This document shows, one piece after another, positions 34,703 through 45,602 of a stretch of DNA of 64,000 nt. The DNA is from Tragulus kanchil (lineage: Eukaryota > Chordata > Mammalia > Artiodactyla > Tragulidae), in contig JAIOJX010000002.1 of the NCBI GenBank assembly GCA_022376925.1, positions 130,892,831-130,956,830 on the forward strand, written 5' to 3'. Position 1 is the first letter of the stretch, and each line of letters starts with the position of its first letter. Under the pieces are notes generated by a model. The model made no database searches, had not been told where the DNA came from, and saw only the letters and a list, made by a program, of their open reading frames with translations. The position numbers were made by a program, and so were the translations under genes.

Positions 34703-37559
34703 TCTCCTTTTTCTTACTTCTTCCTCAAAGCTTGGTTTTCCATACTTAGAAAGTAATCTTGAGGCTCCCATTTCTTATACTTGCACTCTCTACCACAAAG
34801 CATACTTAGCAGTTTCAGAGAGTGTTTAGAATAAATGAGCCGGTGACAGAGTTTGAGTCTTTAGACAGAAATGGGTTTCCTATAATAGGCTATGAAACCT
34901 CATGTCCCACAAAAAAACCAGCAGCTGTAACCCAACAAAGTAAAGCACTTTAGAGGGCCTGATAAGGTACCCATGAACCCCATGACCTTTTGGGTGAGCA
35001 GGAGACATGCCTCCCTCTGAAATTTTGTGTGCTTCACGTTTATGTGTGTTAATACATACAGTTTTCATTTATGGACATATATGAGTTGCTGACATTGTGG
35101 TAAGCATTGAAGGAGCATCATCTTTCCAAATCTTTTCAACAATTTGAGAAGATAAATAGTTCTCAAGTTTTCAAGTTCTCCAGTTCTATGACCGAGGAGA
35201 CTGAGAAACACGGAGGTTAAGTATTTTACCCATAACCACTCAGCTAGGTCAGGACAAAGTTGGAACTTAACTTGAATATGGAATCTGTTTCATGGTTTTA
35301 ACCAAAGGCTTACATGTAGTCTGAAGATAGAAAATAAATATCTGCCAGAGAATGAAGTCCATCATCTCTGCTCTGCCTCAGACCACCTCACCAGCACCAA
35401 AATTGTTTGTTGACTTAATCTCCTAGTTCAAGTGAGGATGCAGACCTCAAATCCCTTAACTTCAAGTATATAGGGCTGTCTGATAAAATATAGGATACCT
35501 ATACATACTTATATTAAAAAGTTATCTGTTGCCTACCTAAAATTCAAATTGAACTGGGTGCTCTATATTTTTATTTGCTAAATCTGGCAATATGGGGAGA
35601 AGTCAGTTTCATTCTAAGTTATCTTTATCTTTGTTGGGTTAACAGTTTAGAGTCTCAATCTGTTGCTGGAATTTTTCACACACTTCTAATTCAAGGTACA
35701 GTGCTTCTGGCAGATCTTTTCTGAGGCTGGAAGTACTTGCTTAGCCAGGGTAAGTAACTGTGGAAAGGTGTAGAAGAAACCGCACATGGATTTACTTGAT
35801 TTTTTTAGAAGTCAAAAGTGTTAGAATGATTTAGGATGTATTTTATTTTTTTTGTTATTGACCCATCGAACAACAAGAGCCAAGTGCTTGTGCTACAAAC
35901 AGATGCTAAGAGTCCCACTACAGGGGTATATATAGTGTGGTAGAGGAGGCAGCCAGCACACAAGAAAACCCAAAATCTGGGGGTCCCTGGAAAAATGGGA
36001 GTGGAAGGAATTAGAAGATGCACAGAGGTGCCCTAGATGGCACCGTTGTTCCAATGGAGGCCTCACTTCAGCTTTCCAAAGGAAAAACCCTGCCTCCTCT
36101 GAAATTTTGTGTGCTTCACGTTTATGTGTGTTAATACATACAGTTTTCATTTATGGACATATATGAGTTGCTGACATTGTGGTAAGCATTGAAGGAGCAT
36201 CATCTTTCCAAATCTTTTCAACAATTTGAGAAGATAAATAGTTCTCAAGTTTTCAAGTTCTCCAGTTCTATGACCGAGGAGACTGAGAAACACGGAGGTT
36301 AAGTATTTTACCCATAACCACTCAGCTAGGTCAGGACAAAGTTGGAACTTAACTTGAATATGGAATCTGTTTCATGGTTTTAACCAAAGGCTTACATGTA
36401 GTCTGAAGATAGAAAATAAATATCTGCCAGAGAATGAAGTCCATCATCTCTGCTCTGCCTCAGACCACCTCACCAGCACCAAAATTGTTTGTTGACTTAA
36501 TCTCCTAGTTCAAGTGAGGATGCAGACCTCAAATCCCTTAACTTCAAGTATATAGGGCTGTCTGATAAAATATAGGATACCTATACATACTTATATTAAA
36601 AAGTTATCTGTTGCCTACCTAAAATTCAAATTGAACTGGGTGCTCTATATTTTTATTTGCTAAATCTGGCAATATGGGGAGAAGTCAGTTTCATTCTAAG
36701 TTATCTTTATCTTTGTTGGGTTAACAGTTTAGAGTCTCAATCTGTTGCTGGAATTTTTCACACACTTCTAATTCAAGGTACAGTGCTTCTGGCAGATCTT
36801 TTCTGAGGCTGGAAGTACTTGCTTAGCCAGGGTAAGTAACTGTGGAAAGGTGTAGAAGAAACCGCACATGGATTTACTTGATTTTTTTAGAAGTCAAAAG
36901 TGTTAGAATGATTTAGGATGTATTTTATTTTTTTTGTTATTGACCCATCGAACAACAAGAGCCAAGTGCTTGTGCTACAAACAGATGCTAAGAGTCCCAC
37001 TACAGGGGTATATATAGTGTGGTAGAGGAGGCAGCCAGCACACAAGAAAACCCAAAATCTGGGGGTCCCTGGAAAAATGGGAGTGGAAGGAATTAGAAGA
37101 TGCACAGAGGTGCCCCTAGATGGCACCGTTGTTCCAATGGAGGCCTCACTTCAGCTTTCCAAAGGAAAAAACCCTCCAAAAAAACCCCCATCCCTTTCCT
37201 GGGTGGGGCAGCCGGCACACTGCAGCTGAACAAAGGCATGAAGCCAGACAGAAATGCCTGAAATACAGAACTTTAGGAACACATCTGTCTGTCCTCCTAA
37301 CTCCATCTTGAGCGTCTCCCTTTCTTGGCTCTTGCAGAGTTTACTAGTTAGAGCAGGATCCTTTGGCTTATTATTATTATTACTAAGCTTATTTCTCTAT
37401 CTACTAGCCTATTTCTAGAAATATTAGTTGGTAGAACTAATACATCCTTAAAGGGTGGGCGAAATCAGTGAAAGAAATAAAGACTGTATCACGTATTAGA
37501 AAGTTGCTAATAGAGTAAATCTTTAAAGCTCACATCACAAGAAAAAACGTCTATATGGG
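34703..37559. other. No gene recognised between DNAH3 exons and CpG island
   Basis: AT-rich DNA. About 34190-34320 and 35090-35260 show MIR/L2-like remnants. Most of the stretch is the duplicated block 11. I see no exon with matching splice phase. Confidence 0.5.
35009..37174. repeat. Direct duplication 11 (35009-36090 / 36091-37174)
   Basis: Offset 1082 bp. The junction lies at ...GGAAAAACCC|TGCCTCCTC. It contains only intergenic or intronic sequence. Confidence 0.95.
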
Positions 37560-39260
37560 ATGACAGACGTTAACGACACGTATTGTAATGATTATTTTGC
37601 AATATACACAGACATCGAATCATCGTACACCTGAAACTAATATGCGATAATATTTACATGTCATGTTACATGCTAACTATACCGCAATAAAAAACAAACA
37701 TAAAAGAAATATAAAGTAACCTTGATAAAACACAGATTAAAAGAAACAAGCACAATACATTAACTATTTTCGAACTCCTCCTTGTGCTCCTGATAGATCA
37801 GTGCTAAGTTCTTTACAGCCATTACTGCACCAGTCCTCACAATCTTGTGATTGTTTTTCTCTTTCTTAAAGAGTTATTTTTCAGGTGGTTACGGACACAA
37901 GTCACAGATGAAAGACAGATCAGCACACGTTCCTGGATGCAAACAGCCTGAGAACTGCGCAGTAGCAGGCCAGTTCTCAAGTTTATCCTTCTCTCGGCTT
38001 TACAGTAGAGAAGAAGCTGGCTCAGAGAAGTAATCTATGGTCACACAGTAAAAGTCTGACGTGGGACCAGAGTCTAGAACTGTTGGACCCAGTTCGTGGT
38101 CTTCACCAGTATGTTTTATGGCAGTTGTTGAACCCACTACAGGGGTATATATAGTGGTAGGAGGCAGCCAGCACACAAGAAAACCCAAAATCTGGGGTCC
38201 CTGGAAAATGGGAGTGGAAGGAATTAGAAGATGCACAGAGGTGCCCTAGATGGCACCGTTGTTCCAATGGAGGCCTCACTTCAGCTTTCCAAAGGAAAAA
38301 ACCCTCCAAAAAAACCCCCATCCCTTTCCTGGGTGGGGCAGCCGGCACACTGCAGCTGAACAAAGGCATGAAGCCAGACAGAAATGCCTGAAATACAGAA
38401 CTTTAGGAACACATCTGTCTGTCCTCCTAACTCCATCTTGAGCGTCTCCCTTTCTTGGCTCTTGCAGAGTTTACTAGTTAGAGCAGGATCCTTTGGCTTA
38501 TTATTATTATTACTAAGCTTATTTCTCTATCTACTAGCCTATTTCTAGAAATATTAGTTGGTAGAACTAATACATCCTTAAAGGGTGGGCGAAATCAGTG
38601 AAAGAAATAAAGACTGTATCACGTATTAGAAAGTTGCTAATAGAGTAAATCTTTAAAGCTCACATCACAAGAAAAAACGTCTATATGGGATGACAGACGT
38701 TAACGACACGTATTGTAATGATTATTTTGCAATATACACAGACATCGAATCATCGTACACCTGAAACTAATATGCGATAATATTTACATGTCATGTTACA
38801 TGCTAACTATACCGCAATAAAAAACAAACATAAAAGAAATATAAAGTAACCTTGATAAAACACAGATTAAAAGAAACAAGCACAATACATTAACTATTTT
38901 GAACTCCTCCTTGTGCTCCTGATAGATCAGTGCTAAGTTCTTTACAGCCATTACTGCACCAGTCCTCACAATCTTGTGATTGTTTTTCTCTTTCTTAAAG
39001 AGTTATTTTTCAGGTGGTTACGGACACAAGTCACAGATGAAAGACAGATCAGCACACGTTCCTGGATGCAAACAGCCTGAGAACTGCGCAGTAGCAGGCC
39101 AGTTCTCAAGTTTATCCTTCTCTCGGCTTTACAGTAGAGAAGAAGCTGGCTCAGAGAAGTAATCTATGGTCACACAGTAAAAGTCTGACGTGGGACCAGA
39201 GTCTAGAACTGTTGGACCCAGTTCGTGGTCTTCACCAGTATGTTTTATGGCAGTTGTTAA
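36996..39260. repeat. Direct duplication 12 (36996-38132 / 38133-39260)
   Basis: Offset 1137 falling to 1130, with several small gaps in the first ~80 bp of copy 2. It overlaps duplications 11 and 13. Confidence 0.95.
37560..37710 (+). repeat. Old L1 3' end fragment
   Basis: ACCTGAAACTAATATGCGAT, then CTAACTATACCGCAATAAAA resembles the tail of an old L1. Repeated at 38690-38840 by duplication 12. Confidence 0.5.
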
Positions 39261-39289
39261 CCTAGATAACTGGGCCAGGGCACATTCGC

Positions 39290-39400
39290 TAATGTTTGGT
39301 GACAATTTTTGTTGTTTTCAGGGAAGGAAAGTACTACTGCCATCTAGTGGTTGGAGGCCGGGTATGCTGCTAAATAAACATCCTACTACGTTTATTTTGC
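39290..39400 (+). repeat. MER5-like (hAT) DNA transposon remnant
   Basis: CATCTAGTGGTTGGAGGCCG, GGTATGCTGCTAAATAAACA and CCTACTACG are the familiar MER5-type order. Repeated at 40375-40485. Confidence 0.6.
39337..39350 (-). promoter_or_regulatory. CTCF-type motif in MER5-like repeat
   Basis: The minus strand reads CCACTAGATGGCAG, which fits the CTCF core CCASYAGRKGGCRS at every position. It lies about 2 kb from the CpG island in the window (about 1 kb if duplication 13 is collapsed). Second copy at 40422-40435. Confidence 0.45.
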
Positions 39401-39542
39401 ATAAACAGTTCCCTCAACACAGAATTCTCCTGTCCAAAAGGTCAACAGAGCTGCCCTTTGTATGAGCTGGATTTCAGGCCAGGGAACATGCGTTCTGGCT
39501 CTGGATTACTCGCTTTCATGGAGATATTAATCTAACAGATTT

Positions 39543-39835
39543 TTTTTTAAAGATTTATTTATTTATTTATTTTGGTGGGAGTGGGGTGGGGAGGGAGGGG
39601 AGCAGGCGGGCCACTTCTATTGGTCTTTCATTTGTCCATTTTCATCCATCTTTGTTCTTTGGCCCGAATGGGTCTCCCATCGCAGCGGCCTCTGTTGTTG
39701 CAGAGCACCGGCTCTGGGCGCATGCACTCCAGAGCTCCGGCTCGGTAATTGGACACATCAGCCCAGCCGGATCGAACCGGTACCCCTTGCCCTGCAAGGC
39801 GGGGTCCTTACCCACTGGACCACCAGGGAAGCCCC
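39543..39835 (-). mobile_element. tRNA-derived SINE, antisense, with target-site duplication
   Basis: TAATCTAACAGATTT (39528-39542) and TAATCTAACTGATTT (39836-39850) flank it. It starts with the (ATTT)n and GT/GGGAGGGGAG tail and ends CACCAGGGAAGCCCC. About 40 bp around the B box are missing. Confidence 0.9.
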
Positions 39836-40627
39836 TAATCTAACTGATTTTTAAGGATCTCACTGACTCATGATATTTGCATTAGAAAAATAATGGTTAA
39901 AACCTTCCGCTCAAAGTCATACCTCAAGTATCTGTGCTGAGCTCCAGAGATGCTTCCAGAAGAGTTGGCTCTGGGTATTTAGGTAGGAGAAGTCCTAACA
40001 CTGTGAAAATCCATTCTCACCTGCCAGTCCACCTGTCTGAGATAACCTGGGCACCCTCTTGTGATTGTTTTTCTCGTTCTTAAAGAGTTATTTTTCAGGT
40101 GGTTACGGACACAAGTCACAGATGAAAGACAGATCAGCACACGTTCCTGGATGCAAACAGCCTGAGAACTGCGCAGTAGCAGGCCAGTTCTCAAGTTTAT
40201 CCTTCTCTCGGCTTTACAGTAGAGAAGAAGCTGGCTCAGAGAAGTAATCTATGGTCACACAGTAAAAGTCTGACGTGGGACCAGAGTCTAGAACTGTTGG
40301 ACCCAGTTCGTGGTCTTCACCAGTATGTTTTATGGCAGTTGTTAACCTAGATAACTGGGCCAGGGCACATTCGCTAATGTTTGGTGACAATTTTTGTTGT
40401 TTTCAGGGAAGGAAAGTACTACTGCCATCTAGTGGTTGGAGGCCGGGTATGCTGCTAAATAAACATCCTACTACGTTTATTTTGCATAAACAGTTCCCTC
40501 AACACAGAATTCTCCTGTCCAAAAGGTCAACAGAGCTGCCCTTTGTATGAGCTGGATTTCAGGCCAGGGAACATGCGTTCTGGCTCTGGATTACTCGCTT
40601 TCATGGAGATATTAATCTAACAGATTT

Positions 40628-40920
40628 TTTTTTAAAGATTTATTTATTTATTTATTTTGGTGGGAGTGGGGTGGGGAGGGAGGGGAGCAGGCGGGCCACT
40701 TCTATTGGTCTTTCATTTGTCCATTTTCATCCATCTTTGTTCTTTGGCCCGAATGGGTCTCCCATCGCAGCGGCCTCTGTTGTTGCAGAGCACCGGCTCT
40801 GGGCGCATGCACTCCAGAGCTCCGGCTCGGTAATTGGACACATCAGCCCAGCCGGATCGAACCGGTACCCCTTGCCCTGCAAGGCGGGGTCCTTACCCAC
40901 TGGACCACCAGGGAAGCCCC
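40628..40920 (-). mobile_element. Same SINE, copy in duplication 13
   Basis: Same as 39543-39835, offset 1085. Confidence 0.88.
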
Positions 40921-41279
40921 TAATCTAACTGATTTTTAAGGATCTCACTGACTCATGATATTTGCATTAGAAAAATAATGGTTAAAACCTTCCGCTCAAA
41001 GTCATACCTCAAGTATCTGTGCTGAGCTCCAGAGATGCTTCCAGAAGAGTTGGCTCTGGGTATTTAGGTAGGAGAAGTCCTAACACTGTGAAAATCCATT
41101 CTCACCTGCCAGTCCACCTGTCTGAGATAACCTGGGCACCCTCACTCCAAGCCAAGAGCGTAGGAAGGGCAACTGTCTCGGAGCCTCAGTTTCCTCACGT
41201 GCTCCTTGCTCGGGGTTTGTTGGGTAGCTCCAAAAGGCTGAAGAAGGTACTTGAGGAGACTTGCAGGAGGCATGAGCCT

Positions 41280-41560
41280 GGAGCAAAAGGGAAGGGAGAG
41301 TAAGGGAAGGAAAGGAGCAGGGCGGGGCCGCGGGGCGGAGGGAGGTGGCTGGCGGGGGCGCCGGCGAAGGCGCAGGCTCACGCTCCTACCCCGCAGCTAC
41401 GTTCGGTCTCTTCGGTCCACCTGCGTCGCTGCCGCCGGGACCAAGTGAGAATTCGGGCGAGGGGGACCGCGTGCCCCGGCTGGCTAGACCCCTGCGGCAC
41501 CAGGTGAGAACTCGGGCGAGGGGGACCGAGTGCCCCGGCTGGCTCTACCCCTAGGCCGGG
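41280..41560 (+). promoter_or_regulatory. LDAF1: CpG-island promoter A and candidate noncoding first exon of LDAF1
   Basis: This is a sharp GC- and CpG-rich block in an otherwise AT-rich window. Several GC boxes (GGGGCGGGG type) lie at 41320-41345. It is followed by a candidate first exon ending at one of two donors, CCAA|GTGAGA (exon end 41444) or CCAG|GTGAGA (exon end 41503). The two donors lie in a 59-bp tandem repeat. There is no TATA box. It lies between the 5' ends of LDAF1 (plus) and DNAH3 (minus), as expected for a head-to-head pair. The exact start site cannot be set from sequence alone. Confidence 0.6.
41441..41558 (+). repeat. 59-bp tandem repeat carrying two splice donors
   Basis: 41441-41499 and 41500-41558 are two imperfect copies. 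Both contain GTGAGAAnTCGGGCGAGGGG and a GTGCCCCGGCTGGCT core. Each starts with a usable 5' splice site, so alternative first-exon lengths differing by 59 nt are possible. Confidence 0.85.
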
Positions 41561-42070
41561 TTGGACAAATGGAGGACCGCGGAGGAGGTGGGTTAAAAGT
41601 GTAGTCAGTGACTCACGCTTGACGCTTTCAGGTGGACGTTGAAAATGGATGCCCTCATCCCTAGCGGCCCCCCCCCTTCTCTACCGAAAACCCCTTCCCC
41701 CGTCACTGCAGGAAGGGGAACCTCAAGTACCAAAGGTGGATTCTTCTCCCTAAATTAATGACGGGGTACTCGACCTCCGCATCTCCCAGCTTCCATTTGT
41801 CAGACCCGGTGCCTTCTCGGGCGCAGAACCCCTTCTCTGCCTGTGTCACCCCCGTTCCCGCCTCTCCTTGGAGCCCAAGAAACGGCGCCTGCCCCCTCTC
41901 GCGTCTTGGGAGGCCGAGAGACTGGAACCAGATGGGGAGGGGGAGGCCTGGAGAGGTTCCAGGCCGCCCCCTCGGCTCCGTTTCCCAAGCCGGAGACGCT
42001 ACCTCCCTCCGTCCCGGTTGCAATGTTCTGGGTTTCCGTGTGTCCCGGGACTGGCCGGCGAGAAACAGAG
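41560..42070. other. GC-rich stretch between the two promoter clusters
   Basis: This stretch is GC-rich with long open frames on both strands. No frame shows recognisable protein sequence or a phase-matched splice site. It is treated as CpG-island DNA. The missing DNAH3 first exon could lie here on the minus strand, but I cannot show it. Confidence 0.5.
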
Positions 42071-42260
42071 GCGGGCTTTCAGGGGGCGGGCCTTGGAAAG
42101 GAAAGGGCTGATTGGCCAATGTTTTCCCGGCTCAGCCCGGAAGACGCGGAGAAGGCAGAAGGCGGGGCAGTGTGCGCTGCGCGGTGTTAAGAGCTTGCCG
42201 CTTTCCCTCCTCCAGAGACTGCCTAAGGAGCCCCCTCAGAGGAGTGAGTGACTAGCGGAG
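42070..42260 (+). promoter_or_regulatory. CpG-island promoter B (CCAAT, ETS and GC boxes)
   Basis: A second motif cluster in the CpG island holds GGGGGCGGGCC near 42080, a palindromic CCAAT element ATTGGCCAAT at about 42111-42120, an ETS-like CCGGAAG near 42139 and GGCGGGGC near 42159. A possible exon ends at the good donor GGA|GTGAGT (exon end 42243). It could be an alternative LDAF1 promoter or, read leftward, part of the DNAH3 promoter. Confidence 0.5.
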
Positions 42261-42635
42261 CTGGGGGTTGGTGTCTTGGTGGTCGCATTCTACGGCTGTG
42301 GTCGAAGGCATTTTACCCACGCCAGTCCCCACTGAACTTCCCAAACCAGTCTGGGTGGGTTCTGGATTTCCCAGGGCCTGGGAAACCTGTAAGAGGAGCT
42401 GGGCTTGTTCTTGCCTGTGGCAGATTTGAGATTAAGGGAGCTGAACGCTGGGAATGTCGCAAATTTAAATCTGTGCCAGCTGTAGCTTCAGAGACAGGAT
42501 ATAGAGTTGAAGGGTCTAGTCCTGTCTAGTCCAGGGGATTCCTGTTTCACAAAGGGATTATAGCAGAGCATCTCTACCTGGATGATGAAAACTGTGCTTT
42601 AATTTGTTAGTAGACCCTATAGATATTAAGAGATA
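42261..42635. other. LDAF1 intron 1, edge of CpG island
   Basis: GC content falls quickly. No exon or repeat recognised. Confidence 0.5.
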
Positions 42636-42846
42636 TCTCTTTCCTGGTGGCTCAGTGGTAAAAAAAAAAAAAAAAAAAAAAAAATCTGCCTGCACTGCAG
42701 GAGATATGGATTCTATCCCTGGGTCAAGACGATTCTCTGGAGAAGGAAATGGCAACCCCCTCCATTATTCTTGCCTGGGAAATCCCATGGACAGAGGAGG
42801 CTGTTAGTCCGTGGGGCTGCAAGATTCCGCACGATTTAGCAACTAA
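42636..42846 (+). mobile_element. Bov-A-type SINE with internal poly-A expansion
   Basis: CTTTCCTGGTGGCTCAGTGG, then a run of 25 A (about 42660-42684) where the family normally has a short AAAGAA, then TCTGCCTGCACTGCAGGAGA and the usual CCATGGACAGAGGAGGCTG end. Confidence 0.85.
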
Positions 42847-43748
42847 ACCACCACCATCACTTCCCATCTCACATAATTACCATGTGGGATGTTCAGTATG
42901 GTAAATAAATGTGAGCATCTCTCAGATAATTTTGTCCACTGTGATAGAATCTCTTAGGCATTTGTTATGGAAATGAGACTTACAAGTAAATAGAGAATAA
43001 TTTATGTCACAATGTAGTTGGGAGCCAGCCTTTTCAGTGTGGGTAGTAAATAAAGAAATTGGCCACTGTCATTTGTTTGAGAAAGGTTTTCTGGCAAAAA
43101 AAAGTCAGTTGGACTTGAAGTAGTGTATTCAGCTGTCTACTTTTTTCCATATTCTTGGCAGTGTTTTATCAGGTTAAAAATATAAACATAAGCTCTTAGA
43201 GATAATACCATTAATGTTTCATTACATGTCCATCTAGATCTTTTATTTTACTGTGGATATTTGCATAAAATACATAAACATGTGTATTTTATATTATGGA
43301 TATATACATAAAGTATATAATAAAGTGCATTATAATTTTTCACATCAGAGATATATTTTATTTCATTAAATATCGACACCATCATAATGGCTATACAGTA
43401 CTCTGTATGAATTTATCATTTTTAACCTATTATGAATAGACAACTTCTTTCCATTGTTTTATTATGTATTATTTTCCATTGTTTTATTATTCCATTATTG
43501 ATTATGTATTATAAACAGAGATACACTGCACATCCTTTTGGCATGTTTTGATATAACTGATGATTTCCTTCAGGTTCCTGGAAAATCAGTTGTTGGATCA
43601 AGGTGTGTGCACTTTGATATTTTGATAGATATTGCCAGGTTTTCCTTCATCGGTAGGCCATCATCAGTGTGTGAGGGTAGCAGAAGCTCTTGTTGGGTCA
43701 GTTGGGTGAAGACCACTAATGATTTAAGATACTTTTCATTTCTTCCAG
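42847..43748. other. LDAF1 intron 1, no gene recognised
   Basis: AT-rich. 43200-43550 resembles an old L1/L2-derived AT-rich repeat. Nothing else. Confidence 0.45.
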
Positions 43749-43850
43749 TGACAGCAAGAGACAAAGTGACAAGGTGACATTTGACTGTGCCCTGCACTGA
43801 AGAGCTTACTGGTAGAATTAATCCCTTAGGAGACTGAGGTGGGATTCAGC
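43749..43850 (+). other. LDAF1: LDAF1 exon 2, 5' untranslated part
   Basis: The acceptor TTTCATTTCTTCCAG precedes 43749. 102 nt of untranslated leader lead to the ATG at 43851, which has A at -3 and G at +4 (strong initiation context). Confidence 0.85.
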
Positions 43851-43946
43851 ATGGCTAAAGAAGAACCCCCGAGTACTTCAAAGGACTTACAGGAGCTGCA
43901 GAGGAAGCTGTCTTTGCTGATAGCATCTGTCCAGAGTAACTCAAAG
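43851..43946 (+). CDS. LDAF1: LDAF1 coding exon 1 (residues 1-32)
   Basis: LDAF1 (TMEM159, promethin) is an ER membrane protein that works with seipin at sites where lipid droplets form and later moves to the droplet surface. This exon holds the start codon and encodes [20 protein letters not shown], then [12 protein letters not shown]: a polar N-terminus followed by a heptad-like helix. It ends in phase 0 at AAG|GTCAGT. The next coding exon begins [10 protein letters not shown] at 56402. The four coding exons sum to 486 nt, giving 161 residues plus stop, the usual length of the mammalian protein. Confidence 0.95.
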
Positions 43947-45602
43947 GTCAGTTTCCAATCAGAGCCCATAGTGGAAAATTCCAAAATGACACTAGCTTAA
44001 ACACTGTAGAAAAAATTTATTTCTCTCTCAAGTAGGGGAAATTTGGAGATAGATCAGGAATCTTTCTAACTCTGTACCTTGTCATATCTAAGTTGTGACA
44101 TCTAAACTCACTGACCAAGATGACTGCTAGAGTATCAGCCATTGCCTCCACATTCCATCAATCAGATGTTGTGGGAAAAGAAAGACTTTCAACCACCTCT
44201 AATTTAAGGAGACTTCCTGGAAGTCACACACACGCACACACACAACTTCCAGGTGCATCTCATAGACCAAAATTTAGTCTTCTGATCAACTCTTTTAGCA
44301 ACTGTAATTCTTTAGCTGGAAATAGTGCCAGCTCTCAGTCTGTGCCACAATTACCATCCTTTAGTTTTGTTGTAATTTTGACCCTAAAAATGAGAGACTG
44401 ACTTAGTCCATGGTTTCACTAGAAACCCAGTGTCCAATGTAATGACATAGGCCATGTATGTCACTTAAAATTAGTAGCCACATTTAAAAAGTAAAGAGCA
44501 GGTGAAATTCATTTTAATAGTTATTTTATTGAACCTAATATATCTAAAATATATCACTTTAACATGTAATCATTATAAAAATATTACTGAAAAAAGTCCT
44601 TGAGATGTTTTATATTCTTTTTATACTAAGTCTTTGAAATCAGTGTGTCCATTTGAATTAGCCACTTAACAAGTGCTCAGTAGCCATTCGATGGCGGTGG
44701 GACTTGAGAACAGTATATTCTGGTTTCTTAAACAGCTGGTGTTTTCTTCTGTATGCTTTTCAGCATTTTTTTTCCAGGGGGAAAAAACAGCTCTCAGAGA
44801 TAACATTGTTAACATTTTGTTGTATGTCCTTCTAGACATTTTTCTATGCAATATACCCATAATATGCATGTATGTATATAAGAAAGTGAGCTGGTTGGTG
44901 ATCTGTGTTTTGTACTGGACACCACAGTACCACAATGCCACTCCTCTTTGAGGAGCCTCATCTTTGTAGTCTAGAGCATTATACCTAGAGAGATCTTTTC
45001 CGAACTCATGGCAGAAGCCTCTGGCACTCTTTCGGCATTTAACAAGCTATTTTTAGGTTGGACAAGTAACTTTCCAGTCAGCAGGCTGAGGTTCTTGTTA
45101 CTAATGTTAGTGAGAGAGCCGCTCATACTTATCTGCGTTTTCAGCTGATTCTCATGATGTGTTAGCTCTGTTGACTCACTTCAGACACTGAATCCATTGC
45201 TCAAACAAGAATAGATTCTGGCAAACTTCTGGTGCCAGGATTTTCATCAGCCAGTCAAATCATAACCTGTTTTGTGTGTCTTTGTTTAAAGGTGTCTTTA
45301 TTCTATAGATACTGTTGCTTTATTAATACTGAACTCCAGGCCAGCACGCTATACTACTATATAGGTAGCTATAGCTCTTGCCTGAACAAAGTCTAGTAAT
45401 TGCATTTTCTTTATAAGGCACGAAACAGCCTTTTTTATACCTAGGAATACTAGACAGTACTGCTATACATTTTAAATGGGAAAATCATCAACACAAAAAA
45501 AACCATAAAAATGAGGAAAGAAGTGGCACTAAATACACCATGAAAAGGAGTGCTGTATAAAGAGCTGAAACAAGAAACAAGAAGTTGACCTCACAGCTGG
45601 GA
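43947..45602. other. LDAF1 intron 2, left part
   Basis: 44430-44700 resembles an old DNA-transposon-like repeat (TAGTAGCCACATTTAAAAAG to CAAGTGCTCAGTAGCC). A related remnant occurs at 52945-53110 and 53390-53570. No exon seen. Confidence 0.45.

Larger units (their letters stand above)
38972..41143. repeat. Direct duplication 13 (38972-40056 / 40057-41143)
   Basis: Offset 1085 bp with clean edges. It contains the MER5-like repeat with the CTCF-type motif and a SINE. It stops just before the CpG island. Confidence 0.95.

Noticed and set aside
41703..42119. Minus-strand frames in the CpG island as the missing DNAH3 first exon
   Set aside because: The readings are low-complexity, proline/arginine-rich products of GC-rich DNA. 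I found no phase-0 donor and no convincing match to the DNAH3 N-terminus.
41758..42251. Plus-strand frames of 115-127 codons in the CpG island
   Set aside because: Several frames are open at once because stop codons are rare in GC-rich sequence; none continues into an LDAF1 exon in frame.
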